Assembly: GCF_016892705.1 (NCBI RefSeq)
Contig: NZ_JAFEMB010000005.1
Span: 62,001 to 126,000, forward strand
DNA from: Microvirga pudoricolor
GTDB lineage: Bacteria > Pseudomonadota > Alphaproteobacteria > Rhizobiales > Beijerinckiaceae
DNA length: 64,000 bases
Reading direction: 5' to 3'
Shown: positions 1-7,051 of the stretch, in pieces
Layout: every line of letters begins with the position of its first letter
Position numbering within the stretch: position 1 is the stretch's first letter
Notes under the pieces: model-generated
Told to the model about the DNA's origin: nothing
Databases searched by the model: none
The model's input: the letters and a program-made list of their open reading frames with translations, nothing else
Translations under genes and position numbers: made by a program

Positions 1-309
1 GGTCATGCGGTAGCCATAGGCAGCAAGATAGGCGGGGATGAACTGAGTCTCCGTGTACGGATAGAGTCCCAGGGCGGCTTTCACCTTGGAGGCGCGCACG
101 GTCGCCACAGCATCCGCCTTATCGAAGTCGCAACGATTGATCAGAAGCTTCTGGAACCGTGGCCATTGATAGCCTTCGGCGTCCTTAGCGCCTTCGGCAT
201 AGCTGACCACCAAAGCAAGTTCCTGGTCGGTCATCTTGCGCTTGGGGTCGGTGACGTTGTCCCACAGGTCGAGGGCGGCAATGAAATCGGTTGTCGTATT
301 AGTAGGCAT
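1..309 (-). CDS. Hypothetical protein, C-terminus cut by window edge
   Basis: A leftward frame starts with ATG at 309 and stays open to position 1, giving 103 residues that begin MPTNTTTDFIAALDLWDN. It is rich in charged residues and shows no membrane segment or motif that I recognise. It lies 32 bases downstream of the primase gene on the same strand, so the two are probably co-transcribed, and a replication-related role is a guess from position only. The codon pattern and composition are protein-like throughout, and no competing frame is better. Confidence 0.65.
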   Translation of the reverse strand, partial: MPTNTTTDFIAALDLWDNVTDPKRKMTDQELALVVSYAEGAKDAEGYQWPRFQKLLINRCDFDKADAVATVRASKVKAALGLYPYTETQFIPAYLAAYGYRMT

Positions 310-341
310 TAAATCAGGTCTTCAAAAAATAGGTTTGGGTA

Positions 342-1478
342 TTAGGCGCGACGCTTAGAGGCGAGGAACTTCATTTTCTGTTCCAGGCGGTAGTCACGAA
401 GTTGGGTATCGGAGAGAGGGGAGGCGGTGCCTGTCAGGGACATCACTGAGCGCAAATCGTCAGCGAGGGCACCAGACCCATAGGTCCGCTGGCAGTAATA
501 CCCCCAGCGACCGTCCAGGTCGAACTGGAGGCTTCGCATCTCCCCGAAGGTGAGGGACGTACCCGAGTATAGCCAGATACGGGAAAGGGTGCCCATCAGG
601 GTCTGACGATGCGATCCGCCCTTATAGAGGGTGTCGTGTTCGTCGAGCCATGACGGCTTGCAGTACTTAGGATTGTCGAGACCAACGCCTGAGGCGACAT
701 CCATACTCGCCATCTGGAGGCGCAACGTGGCAAGCTCTTCAGGGGTGAGTACCCGTGTACTCTTGTCAGTCGCTTCTGAACGCTTGGCGTATTCAAGAGC
801 CTCGTCAGGCAATGACTCAACGAGACCCAGGATCGCGTCAACGTCGAGGGCAGCACCCTCCAGCCACGCACGCCGTTCACCTTCGAAGCAGGGACCATAG
901 AGGTGGTCGCCAGGGTCATAGATCGAACCGTCAAGCTGGTAGTTGAAGAGGTCGTTGAACCAGACGAACAGGAGGAACATCGTGTCGTAATCGACATCGC
1001 GGCTCAGGGGGATGACGATCCTGACCTTGTGCCGCCCATCTTTGCGCAGATGTGAATACGACGTGTAGAGAAGGTGGCTAAAGCCGAGACCCCTCAAAAC
1101 TTGATTTACGTCGTCGAAGGTGACGGTTGGATGTCCGTCCTGGTGGTTGTCGAGGTCGAAGTAACCCAACGTCACGACGCCGCTACATGCTTCGCCAACC
1201 CTCCACAAACCTTGCTTCGGTTCGGCATCGGGCTTTGACTTTGGCTTCCACTCGCTCTCTTCGAACAGGGTTGGGGTCCAGGAATAGCATTGATACTTGT
1301 GTTCCTGGGCTTGCGGGTAGGCGGCTTGGGACCAGAAGTCGCTGACGAATGCATTGAAGTCAGCGTATGTGGTCATGGATGTGATTTTGGATTGGTGGAG
1401 TGTTGTCGCGCCGTGCGACGGCTTAAACACTTCGCGCAAGTAACTTACGCAAGGTTGGGTTTGGGTAGTGCTGAGCAT
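342..1478 (-). CDS. Archaeo-eukaryotic-type primase-like replication protein
   Basis: The 378-residue protein has the three signatures of viral and plasmid primases of the archaeo-eukaryotic primase (AEP) fold: an acidic FDLDN motif at about residues 107-111 (first metal-binding pair), TSYSH at about 139-143 (second motif), and RIVIPLSR at about 153-160 following it. An acidic stretch at about 183-191 (YDPGDH) may supply the third acidic residue. Such proteins synthesise primers for element replication. No helicase domain follows, so this is a stand-alone primase or replication initiator. The start at 1478 is supported by GGAG six bases upstream; a second Met at 1376 (MTTYADF) is possible. 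The gene diverges from the small-gene chain beginning at 1666. AEP assignment is by motif only. Confidence 0.65.
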   Translation of the reverse strand: MLSTTQTQPCVSYLREVFKPSHGATTLHQSKITSMTTYADFNAFVSDFWSQAAYPQAQEHKYQCYSWTPTLFEESEWKPKSKPDAEPKQGLWRVGEACSGVVTLGYFDLDNHQDGHPTVTFDDVNQVLRGLGFSHLLYTSYSHLRKDGRHKVRIVIPLSRDVDYDTMFLLFVWFNDLFNYQLDGSIYDPGDHLYGPCFEGERRAWLEGAALDVDAILGLVESLPDEALEYAKRSEATDKSTRVLTPEELATLRLQMASMDVASGVGLDNPKYCKPSWLDEHDTLYKGGSHRQTLMGTLSRIWLYSGTSLTFGEMRSLQFDLDGRWGYYCQRTYGSGALADDLRSVMSLTGTASPLSDTQLRDYRLEQKMKFLASKRRA

Positions 1479-1665
1479 TTGGCTCCGTGGTTTGGTTGGT
1501 TGAGCCTGTATTTACTCATAGGGGTATCGCCGATTTCAATAAGTGACGGCGTTTGGCGGTCATACCTGGGATTCCCAAAACGCATAGCTCAGGGGCATTT
1601 GAATTTCGATTTCGGCGAAGGGGTCTGCCTAAATACGCGGACCATTTAAACGAAAGCCATTTTCA

Positions 1666-1893
1666 ATGACCAATACGCAATACCTCCTTCATGTCATCGA
1701 CGGGCGAGGCATTCTCCTTCGCTATCATCCCAACCCGTCTGAACAGGAGAACGACATCGTCATGACCAAGGATGTGCTCGACTTCCTTGACGCTGAGGAT
1801 ATCCCGTACGAGCGCGAAGAACTCAACACCATCCATATCAACCCCCAAACTGACAGCCAAGCTGTCGCCATGAAACTTCGTTGGGGGTTCTAA
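1666..1893 (+). CDS. Small protein with C-terminal A-x-x-x-K-L-x-W motif
   Basis: A 75-residue acidic protein without membrane segments that ends in QAVAMKLRWGF. This ending is a divergent copy of the motif shared by seven small proteins of the element (see findings). It is the first gene of the rightward chain, and its stop TAA shares a base with the next ATG (TAATG), suggesting translational coupling. No clear ribosome binding site was seen before the ATG. Function unknown. Confidence 0.6.
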   Translation: MTNTQYLLHVIDGRGILLRYHPNPSEQENDIVMTKDVLDFLDAEDIPYEREELNTIHINPQTDSQAVAMKLRWGF

Positions 1894-2192
1894 TGGCGAA
1901 CACCGACGAAATCCTGGAGAGGCTGAAACAGGCTGCTGTAACAGCAACCGAGAAGGAGTTCAGGCATTACTTGGGCCGCTTCCCGATTGTCGTTGACGCA
2001 ACTCATTGTTCGCTCTGGGAGGGCAAGAGGTTCAACCCGTATTACGATGGAGGCTTCCCACCCGAAATAAAATGGTGGTTGGTCAAGCGAGGTGTATTGC
2101 AGACGACGACGCTCTTTTACCGTTTCGGTCTGATCATCATCGGTTTCCAGGACGAGAAAGTCGCGCTCGAATTCAAAATGACCTTCGGTTGA
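1893..2192 (+). CDS. Small protein with C-terminal FKMTFG motif
   Basis: A 99-residue protein starting MANTDEILERLKQA, with a helical N-terminal part and an aromatic middle (residues ~45-62), ending GFQDEKVALEFKMTFG. The ending is one of the clearest members of the shared small-protein motif. The ATG at 1893 overlaps the stop of the preceding gene (TAATG) and is preferred over an in-frame TTG at 1881. Function unknown; the repeated ending hints at a common fold within the element. Confidence 0.65.
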   Translation: MANTDEILERLKQAAVTATEKEFRHYLGRFPIVVDATHCSLWEGKRFNPYYDGGFPPEIKWWLVKRGVLQTTTLFYRFGLIIIGFQDEKVALEFKMTFG

Positions 2193-2248
2193 TTCATTTC
2201 GACAATATCCGCGTACTTAATTACACTCCATTCATACTAAATACATTC

Positions 2249-2428
2249 ATGGACACATTCTCTTTCATCGTCCGAACCGTTCGCACCGAAGACCTTCTCC
2301 GATATTTGGACGACCAGGGCTTCGACTACGCGTTTGGCCGTCGAGGGCTTTGGCCGAGAGTGACGCTGTACGACGCGTCTCAGGCCGTGCTCTTCAAACT
2401 TACTTTTTCAAACTCAATCATTCAGTGA
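2249..2428 (+). CDS. Small protein with C-terminal FKLTF motif
   Basis: A 59-residue protein beginning MDTFSFIVRTVRTEDLLRYL and ending with YDASQAVLFKLTFSNS plus four residues. It follows the previous gene after a 56-base AT-rich gap. An upstream in-frame extension exists but overlaps the preceding gene out of frame and is less likely. It carries the element's shared motif. Function unknown. Confidence 0.55.
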   Translation: MDTFSFIVRTVRTEDLLRYLDDQGFDYAFGRRGLWPRVTLYDASQAVLFKLTFSNSIIQ

Positions 2429-2437
2429 GACATTTTT

Positions 2438-2683
2438 TTGAACCACGATATTTCTGACGACGGTCCAGCCGTCCGCACCTACACCCATAACGTCAAGCTC
2501 TCTAGAGCCTCCCACCTCGTTTCTGGCAACCTTCCCGAGATGCTGTCCCAGGCATTCGAGCAGATGCACGAAGACCACATCGCCGCTGGAGGCTTGGACG
2601 ACGACACGTTGATGATGGTCGCCCAGTTCATGCTGGTTGCTGAGCCGAAGGGACCTGAAGTGGAGGGCTCGACGCATGGCTAA
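2438..2683 (+). CDS. Hypothetical acidic small protein
   Basis: An 81-residue acidic protein starting from TTG at 2438, with GTGAGA about eight bases upstream. It is rich in Asp, Glu and Met in its second half and has no membrane segment. Its end overlaps the start of the next gene by eight bases. I do not recognise the family. The TTG start is an inference from the lack of any earlier ATG or GTG. Confidence 0.5.
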   Translation: MNHDISDDGPAVRTYTHNVKLSRASHLVSGNLPEMLSQAFEQMHEDHIAAGGLDDDTLMMVAQFMLVAEPKGPEVEGSTHG

Positions 2684-3182
2684 GCGCAAGACCACCACCA
2701 AGACGCCTGAGGCGACCAACAGCCACGCTTCGGATTTGCAGAGTAAAGCAAACCCTGAGAACGCTTTCGTTACGGAAGAAACGTCGAGCGAAATCAAGGG
2801 CAACCCATACCTGACGCGTTCGTCTATCGAAGCCACTCTCCGAAAGCATGGGCCGATCATTATCCAGAGCCGGTATTCCTACGCTCCGGATTTGGACCTT
2901 GATCAGCTTATCGAGAAGGTCGTTAGGGACCTTACGGCGACACAGCACGCCGTAAACGATGTCGAGCGGGCAGTTACCCAGCGAGAGCTATCGGACTCTG
3001 CTGAGGCCGACGCTCTGCGGAAAGAATTCTCTGAGCGTGTTGTTTGCTCCGAACTGTCACGCCTGATCCGTTCTGAACTGGGCATCTATCCCGAGCGGAG
3101 GATTGAACCCACCGCCGATACACCTCCGTCAAAGCCCAGCTTCTGGGCGACGCTGATAGCAAAGCTAAAGGGGCGCGGCTGA
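2676..3182 (+). CDS. Hypothetical protein with basic N-terminus
   Basis: A 168-residue protein starting MAKRKTTTKTPEATNS, with a basic, low-complexity N-terminus (1-45), a predicted helical, charged middle (70-140) and a Pro-rich C-terminal tail ending in WATLIAKLKGRG, which could be an amphipathic helix. An upstream in-frame TTG at 2637 lies inside the previous gene and is rejected in favour of ATG 2676. The stop TGA shares its A with the ATG of the next gene. No recognised domain. Confidence 0.55.
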   Translation: MAKRKTTTKTPEATNSHASDLQSKANPENAFVTEETSSEIKGNPYLTRSSIEATLRKHGPIIIQSRYSYAPDLDLDQLIEKVVRDLTATQHAVNDVERAVTQRELSDSAEADALRKEFSERVVCSELSRLIRSELGIYPERRIEPTADTPPSKPSFWATLIAKLKGRG

Positions 3183-3328
3183 TGTTCTGGAAAGCATTTA
3201 GCGCGACCTTGGGTTCGTTCACCGCTCTCGCATTTATCGTTGGCTCAATGGGGCTTGTCGCGAAATTTCTCCCGAACCCCCCTAAGACGGTCGATCAGTG
3301 CCAAACCGTTCAGGGGGGGTCGAAGTGA
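3182..3328 (+). CDS. 48-residue single-pass membrane protein
   Basis: This gene was found by reading the sequence between two larger frames. ATG at 3182 overlaps the previous stop (TGATG), and its own TGA at 3326 overlaps the next ATG at 3328 in the same way. The product begins MFWKAFSATLGSFTALAFIV and has one hydrophobic segment at residues 8-30, followed by a short Pro/Lys tail. The double TGATG coupling is strong evidence that it is translated. It may be a small phage membrane protein; holin or exclusion roles are only possibilities. Confidence 0.55.
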   Translation: MFWKAFSATLGSFTALAFIVGSMGLVAKFLPNPPKTVDQCQTVQGGSK

Positions 3329-3675
3329 TGTCTAATCCTCCCGTTTTCTCCCAAACCTTGACCATCGACTGTTCAATGGCATCGATCAAGGACGGCTCAG
3401 CCGCCGCCCATATCCGAACCGCCGCTGAGCCAATGGTCGATATGCTATCGAGAGAGGCCGATCATATCGGTTACGCCCCTGTCAACCAACCTCGTCTTGA
3501 AGTTCACTTCGTCCTTCGTGAGGTCGTTGACGCGGATGATCAGGAAGAGGTCGTCGAGGAACCGTCCACCCGAGACATCATCCGTGACACCATCACCCAG
3601 TACGCCTTCGACAAGGTGTCCGTGGACAAGCTTGCCGACGCTATCGTCAAGGCTCTGGAGGGTCGTCGCGTATGA
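3328..3675 (+). CDS. Hypothetical protein
   Basis: A 115-residue acidic protein starting MSNPPVFSQTLTIDC. The ATG at 3328 is chosen over an upstream GTG at 3298 because it overlaps the stop of the 48-residue gene and follows a G-rich tract that can act as ribosome binding site. The N-terminal half looks beta-rich; the C-terminal half (75-115) is helical and very acidic before the basic end EGRRV. No recognised family. Its TGA overlaps the next ATG (ATGA). Confidence 0.55.
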   Translation: MSNPPVFSQTLTIDCSMASIKDGSAAAHIRTAAEPMVDMLSREADHIGYAPVNQPRLEVHFVLREVVDADDQEEVVEEPSTRDIIRDTITQYAFDKVSVDKLADAIVKALEGRRV

Positions 3676-3815
3676 CTTCCGGGAAAAGGGTTATTACCTG
3701 GACGAACATTTCTTACGTCGGCGTCGATAAGGATCGAAGGTTCGGTCCCGACAAAGAGCGTTTGAAAGAGCTTGCCGCGAAGATCGTTGCCAACCTGAAG
3801 AAGGGTGGCAAGTAA
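3672..3815 (+). CDS. 47-residue hypothetical protein
   Basis: A short frame linked by ATGA to the preceding gene and by TAATG to the following HNH gene, so it fills the space between them exactly. The product begins MTSGKRVITWTNISYV and ends in a Lys-rich helix (ELAAKIVANLKKGGK). The coupling on both sides is the main evidence. No homologue is known to me. Confidence 0.5.
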   Translation: MTSGKRVITWTNISYVGVDKDRRFGPDKERLKELAAKIVANLKKGGK

Positions 3816-4135
3816 TGACGACCTTCGTGAAGGATGGTCCGCGTTGGGCAACGAAGCTCAACTTCCTCCGTGCAAGTGCATTCGTCAAACAGGGCTGTCT
3901 CTGCTATTGGTGCGGCACCAGGATGATGACGCGCCAAGAGTGTCGTCAAGCTGGGATGAAGACCCCTCCGAACCTTCTTACCGCTGACCACCTCATCCCG
4001 CGCATTCATGGCGGTAGGGACCACATCAGCAACATCGTCGCCGCTTGTTTCTCCTGTAACCAGGATCGGGTAAAGCGCGATCACGGCAAGCCCCATGTTA
4101 GGGTCAAGGCGATCTGTGTGAGGGTCGAAGCGTGA
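3815..4135 (+). CDS. HNH endonuclease
   Basis: The 106-residue protein carries a compact HNH nuclease fold: a zinc-knuckle CYWCG (residues ~30-34), then ADHLIPRIHGGRDHISNIV (residues ~57-75), where His starts the catalytic beta-beta-alpha-metal core, and CFSCNQDR closing the second Cys pair. Small HNH proteins act as DNA-nicking or cutting enzymes and occur in phages, often next to packaging genes, and as homing nucleases. No terminase is adjacent here. It overlaps both neighbours by a few bases, so it belongs to the small-gene chain. Confidence 0.85.
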   Translation: MTTFVKDGPRWATKLNFLRASAFVKQGCLCYWCGTRMMTRQECRQAGMKTPPNLLTADHLIPRIHGGRDHISNIVAACFSCNQDRVKRDHGKPHVRVKAICVRVEA

Positions 4136-4389
4136 AGCCGAGGCCGATACGCCGCAAGGCTTCTCCCAAGCCTCACCCGATCCCCCGTCCCACGACAAAG
4201 AACTGGTACGCGAATGATCGGGTCTGGGAGTTCATGCACCCAGACGAAGTTGATCGTAATCCTACTGCGGACGCGGTAGGATTTATCCATTACCCCGAAG
4301 ATCGGGAAGACCTTTATTACACCGCTGACGGCACCTCTGATGGGTGGACGTGGGCTAAAGCCGCGAAGAACAAGAGATTTAGACAGTGA
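4132..4389 (+). CDS. Hypothetical protein
   Basis: An 85-residue protein from a GTG that overlaps the HNH stop (GTGA). The N-terminus is basic and Pro-rich (KPRPIRRKASPKPHPIPR), followed by an aromatic, acidic segment with FMHPDEVDRN and WTWAKAAKNKRFRQ at the end. The basic start could contact nucleic acid, but nothing diagnostic is visible. Confidence 0.5.
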   Translation: MKPRPIRRKASPKPHPIPRPTTKNWYANDRVWEFMHPDEVDRNPTADAVGFIHYPEDREDLYYTADGTSDGWTWAKAAKNKRFRQ

Positions 4390-4658
4390 CGATTACACTT
4401 TACGAAATCCGCACGTCGCTCCAGCGGGACGCTCTGAAGGATGCTCTCCGTTGGTGCGAAGAGAACTTTGGGATGGAGGGTTACCACATCCCCCAGACTG
4501 ACGGCTCCATTGTCCGAACGGGGAACTGGTACGCGGTCAGGGGAGACATGGGGGGCCGGTTCATATTCTACCGCGACAATGACGCGACCCTCTTCCGGAT
4601 GTTCTACGACAGCAGCATCCTGGACTCTCAAAAACGTAGTTTCGAGGATGCGGCATGA
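4386..4658 (+). CDS. Small protein with internal DATLFRMFY motif
   Basis: A 90-residue protein from a GTG coupled to the previous stop. Residues ~65-80 read FIFYRDNDATLFRMFYDS, a clear copy of the element's shared motif, here followed by 14 further residues. The preceding part alternates charged and aromatic residues and includes GNWYAVRGDMGG, suggesting a small alpha/beta domain. Function unknown. Confidence 0.6.
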   Translation: MTITLYEIRTSLQRDALKDALRWCEENFGMEGYHIPQTDGSIVRTGNWYAVRGDMGGRFIFYRDNDATLFRMFYDSSILDSQKRSFEDAA

Positions 4659-4894
4659 GTCTCTTAGTCCGACCTGTGACGCGGGAGACGATGGCGGAAG
4701 CTCTCCGCAAGGCCTTCGAGCGGTATGAAGAAGATGATGGGATGTTCTACGTGAGCGGGGTCTATGATGACGTAGGCGGGGACCCTTGGTTCAAGGTCGA
4801 AGGTGAGATTGTCGCCAACTCTTTCGCCGCCATCCTCATCGACGTTCTGAATGACGATGTGAACGACGACCTTTCGGGGGACGCTTCGGAATGA
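4655..4894 (+). CDS. Hypothetical acidic protein
   Basis: A 79-residue, strongly acidic protein (ending NDDVNDDLSGDASE) coupled to its neighbour through ATGA. A central WFKVEGEIVANSFAAILIDVL could be a strand followed by a helix, faintly similar in layout to the motif-bearing proteins, but the F-K-L motif is not present. Function unknown. Confidence 0.5.
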   Translation: MSLLVRPVTRETMAEALRKAFERYEEDDGMFYVSGVYDDVGGDPWFKVEGEIVANSFAAILIDVLNDDVNDDLSGDASE

Positions 4895-5094
4895 GAGCGT
4901 TCACCTGTACAGATCATGATGGGTATTGGTCGGTAGGCGTCGCCTCTGTTGTGATCGCCGCCGATGAAGATGAAGCTCGCCTGTTGTTGACGGCTGAACT
5001 TTCCAAATCCGGCTTGCACAAAGAGCCTTTCACCCTTCAGGAAATCGATTTGACCACGCCACAGGCCATCGTTCTTCGGGACGGTAATTATTGA
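4891..5094 (+). CDS. Conserved small phage/plasmid-type protein
   Basis: A 67-residue protein beginning MRAFTCTDHDGYWSVGVASV, with an alternating DHDG...VGVAS...A-D-E pattern, a helix (EARLLLTAELSKSGL) and a closing IVLRDGNY. I recall this layout from small hypothetical proteins of phages and mobile elements of alphaproteobacteria, but I cannot name a function. Coupled by ATGA to the preceding gene and by TGATG to the following one. Confidence 0.6.
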   Translation: MRAFTCTDHDGYWSVGVASVVIAADEDEARLLLTAELSKSGLHKEPFTLQEIDLTTPQAIVLRDGNY

Positions 5095-5552
5095 TGACCG
5101 CCGCCGACAACCCTCTGACCGTCACTGTCGCTAATCCGCTGATCCATTCGAATGGAATGGACTTCTTCGATTACGAGGAGATCGTCGGGAAGCATGTGAA
5201 GCTTGGATCGGGTAGACCTGATTTAGTTGCCGAAGCGGCAACTCTCATCGAGACCTTCCGCGACCCTAACCGACTTCGGGAGGCCAATCCTCACATCAAT
5301 GGAAACTTCGTTTTGGTAGACCCGTCTCTCCAGACGAAAGATTTCCACTCCCCTCACTACCCCGTTGGGGGGGAAGTCATTTCGTGGATATCAGAGAATG
5401 CGAGGGGCGATGTCACCATCGATAAGGTAGCCATGCGAATGCCAGGGTCTACTGGTACAGATCGAATGAGCATCGTTCAGGCGGCTGTCCTGGTTTTCGG
5501 CGACGACGCTGACGCCACCCTCTTCAAGCTATTCTGGGAAGGACGGGAATGA
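5094..5552 (+). CDS. Hypothetical protein with C-terminal DATLFKLFW motif
   Basis: A 152-residue protein starting MTAADNPLTVTVANPL. The ATG at 5094 overlaps the previous TGA; a TTG one codon upstream is less likely. The end reads LVFGDDADATLFKLFWEGRE, the clearest copy of the shared motif. The central region (50-120) contains HFVLV-like strands and HYPVGGEVISW. It is the longest motif member in the chain. Function unknown. Confidence 0.6.
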   Translation: MTAADNPLTVTVANPLIHSNGMDFFDYEEIVGKHVKLGSGRPDLVAEAATLIETFRDPNRLREANPHINGNFVLVDPSLQTKDFHSPHYPVGGEVISWISENARGDVTIDKVAMRMPGSTGTDRMSIVQAAVLVFGDDADATLFKLFWEGRE

Positions 5553-5773
5553 AAGTCTGTTACACCGATTACAGCGACGGTCGGGTCCAGTGGGTTCGAG
5601 ACCACGAGGGGAGGGAGGTCATGCTGATCTACAAGCTGGGCAATAAAAGCTACCTCCGTCTACGTGATGGAGGGCACCTTCGAAAGGATCGTCGTGATGG
5701 GGATGCAATATTCAGTTCGAGTTCTCCCCGGTCTCCCCAGCGTCGGCAAATCATTGGCTTTTCAAAGACTTAG
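5549..5773 (+). CDS. Hypothetical basic protein
   Basis: A 74-residue protein coupled to the preceding gene by ATGA. Residues 1-42 look like a folded beta-rich segment (YTDYSDGRVQWVRDHEGREV), while the rest is Arg/Ser-rich and could be a tail or a read-through after a lost stop. It closes the coupled chain. Function unknown. Confidence 0.45.
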   Translation: MKVCYTDYSDGRVQWVRDHEGREVMLIYKLGNKSYLRLRDGGHLRKDRRDGDAIFSSSSPRSPQRRQIIGFSKT

Positions 5774-5839
5774 CTATTTCTCCCCAGGCCTGTCCAGAAG
5801 AATATCGATTCAATCGGCGTTTAGATGCACCCGACTATG

Positions 5840-5870
5840 TTGACAGGTTAACGTTTCGAACCGCTTATAA
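5840..5870 (+). promoter_or_regulatory. Possible sigma-70-type promoter
   Basis: TTGACA at 5840-5845 and TTATAA at 5865-5870 are separated by 19 bases, a little longer than the ideal 17. The site lies in the 158-base gap between the coupled small-gene chain and the membrane-protein gene at 5932. The gap otherwise holds nothing I can name. Confidence 0.35.
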
Positions 5871-5931
5871 AGAAATCGCCCCGAAAGCACTGATTCGACC
5901 ATGAGTTTTTCTCAATGGACGAGTCTGCCCG

Positions 5932-6210
5932 ATGTCTTCCCAGTCTTCCCTGAGCGTCAAGTCCCAGTGGTTCGATGCGACCGCCCAAGGCGATCTAGCG
6001 ATCTATACCTTGGCCGGGATTATGGTCCTGGTCTTCGTCTACGCCGTGCTCAGGCTTTACCTGAGAGCACCCCGTGCGATTTCAGATGGAAGTGGGTCCG
6101 GTCGCCGGTCAATACCTCCGCCAAAGCGTCGATCTCCTGAACGAGGTGGTCAATCGCGCGATACTCATCCCCGCCGATTGGAATCTCCGCCAAAGATCGG
6201 GTCAGGGTAA
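5932..6210 (+). CDS. Small membrane protein
   Basis: A 92-residue product with one clear membrane span at residues ~22-42 (AIYTLAGIMVLVFVYAVLRL) followed by an Arg/Pro/Ser-rich tail (~45-92). The tail lies opposite the leftward gene 6050-6298, and its composition is what an antisense frame would give, so the true functional part may be only the first ~50 residues. A phage lysis or exclusion role is conceivable but not shown. Confidence 0.4.
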   Translation: MSSQSSLSVKSQWFDATAQGDLAIYTLAGIMVLVFVYAVLRLYLRAPRAISDGSGSGRRSIPPPKRRSPERGGQSRDTHPRRLESPPKIGSG

Positions 6211-6298
6211 ATCGTGCTGGTCCCAGGGCGTCCAAGACCTTGTCCGCCACCAGCTTGTTCATGTCCCTCCGGGACCGACGCGAATGACCATGCCGCAT
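6050..6298 (-). CDS. Hypothetical small cytoplasmic protein
   Basis: An 82-residue leftward protein with well-formed helical content: MNKLVADKVLDALGPARF, then EYRAIDHLVQEIDALAEVL, ending HLKSHGVLSGKA. Two starts are possible: ATG 6298 with GGAG nine bases upstream, or ATG 6262 directly after GGAGGGAC. It overlaps the tail of the convergent frame 5932-6210 by about 160 bases, and of the two it has the better protein-like composition in the shared stretch. Function unknown. Confidence 0.5.
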   Translation of the reverse strand: MRHGHSRRSRRDMNKLVADKVLDALGPARFTLTRSLAEIPIGGDEYRAIDHLVQEIDALAEVLTGDRTHFHLKSHGVLSGKA

Positions 6299-6362
6299 AA
6301 ATAAGGACTCCGGACCGTTCTTGGTCTGTTCTACCTCAAACTAGATTTCAGAAAAACTGCTT

Positions 6363-6812
6363 ATGACCACCATCCACATTTCCACCCGCAAGATTGGCAA
6401 CACCGTCGAGGAAGGCCTTCTCCGGATCGGGCTTTACCTGGGCTCCATCGGCTGTGACGAAGGCGACTTCAGTCTGGAGCATGACACCTTCCACACCCGC
6501 GCCTTCACCTTCGACCAGGACACCCATGCGATGGCGTTTAAGCTACGCTTCAGCGACTGGGTCACGACTGTCGAGGAAGAAGTGGGGATGGAGCGGGAGC
6601 GCTACAAAGAGCTACAGGCTCTGTTGGCTCAGCAGTGTCAATTGGGAGGGTCCAGAGCGGCAATTATGTCCGGGCTCATCAACCAAGCGCCTGCGGCTCT
6701 CAGCTATCAGAACCCCTACGTCAGTAATCAAGCATACCTGTCCGGTATGGGTCAGGCTGCTTGCGAAGCCCTTGGGCAGACTAGAACCGCCGTTAGCCCG
6801 TTCAAAAAATAA
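6363..6812 (+). CDS. Hypothetical protein with internal AMAFKLRF motif
   Basis: A 149-residue protein beginning MTTIHISTRKIGNTVEEGLL. Residues ~50-63 read FTFDQDTHAMAFKLRFSD, a full copy of the shared motif; a further ~85 residues follow, with a helical segment (MERERYKELQALLAQQ) and a Tyr/Asn/Ser-rich end. This arrangement suggests that the motif closes a small N-terminal domain of about 60 residues that stands alone in the shorter proteins. A perfect terminator hairpin follows the stop directly. Confidence 0.6.
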   Translation: MTTIHISTRKIGNTVEEGLLRIGLYLGSIGCDEGDFSLEHDTFHTRAFTFDQDTHAMAFKLRFSDWVTTVEEEVGMERERYKELQALLAQQCQLGGSRAAIMSGLINQAPAALSYQNPYVSNQAYLSGMGQAACEALGQTRTAVSPFKK

Positions 6813-6834
6813 GGGCTCCGAAGAGCCCTTTATT
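6811..6834. terminator. Bidirectional rho-independent terminator
   Basis: AAGGGCTC (6811-6818) and GAGCCCTT (6823-6830) form a perfect 8-bp stem with a 4-base loop. T residues follow on the plus strand and an A-rich stretch precedes it, so it can end both the rightward gene finishing at 6812 and the leftward genes finishing at 6830. Confidence 0.8.
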
Positions 6835-7051
6835 CGTTGTGGTCGAGGAACCCGGAGAAGGCCCAACTAAGGCCTTTCGATATCAGCCACACCACCAGGG
6901 GCGGGATGATCGCCCACCCGAGCCACGCGACGAACATACCCTTTTGGTAAGGTCCGCTGGTCAGCATCACGGTCATCCAGGTCAGAAGCAGGGTCTCATA
7001 GATCGCCAAGACGACCCAGCCCAGGCGGGAGAACCCTTCACGCCAGTTCAT
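6830..7051 (-). CDS. Small two-span membrane protein
   Basis: Starting at ATG 7051 (MNWREGFSRLGWVVLAIYET), the 73-residue product has two hydrophobic spans, at about residues 9-27 and 38-62. Short proteins opening MNW-R-G-x-x-R-L are common in alphaproteobacteria and their phages, without an assigned function. The longer frame up to 7093 is out of register with the preceding gene and lacks a binding site, whereas ATG 7051 overlaps the end of that gene, suggesting coupling. Confidence 0.55.
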   Translation of the reverse strand: MNWREGFSRLGWVVLAIYETLLLTWMTVMLTSGPYQKGMFVAWLGWAIIPPLVVWLISKGLSWAFSGFLDHNE

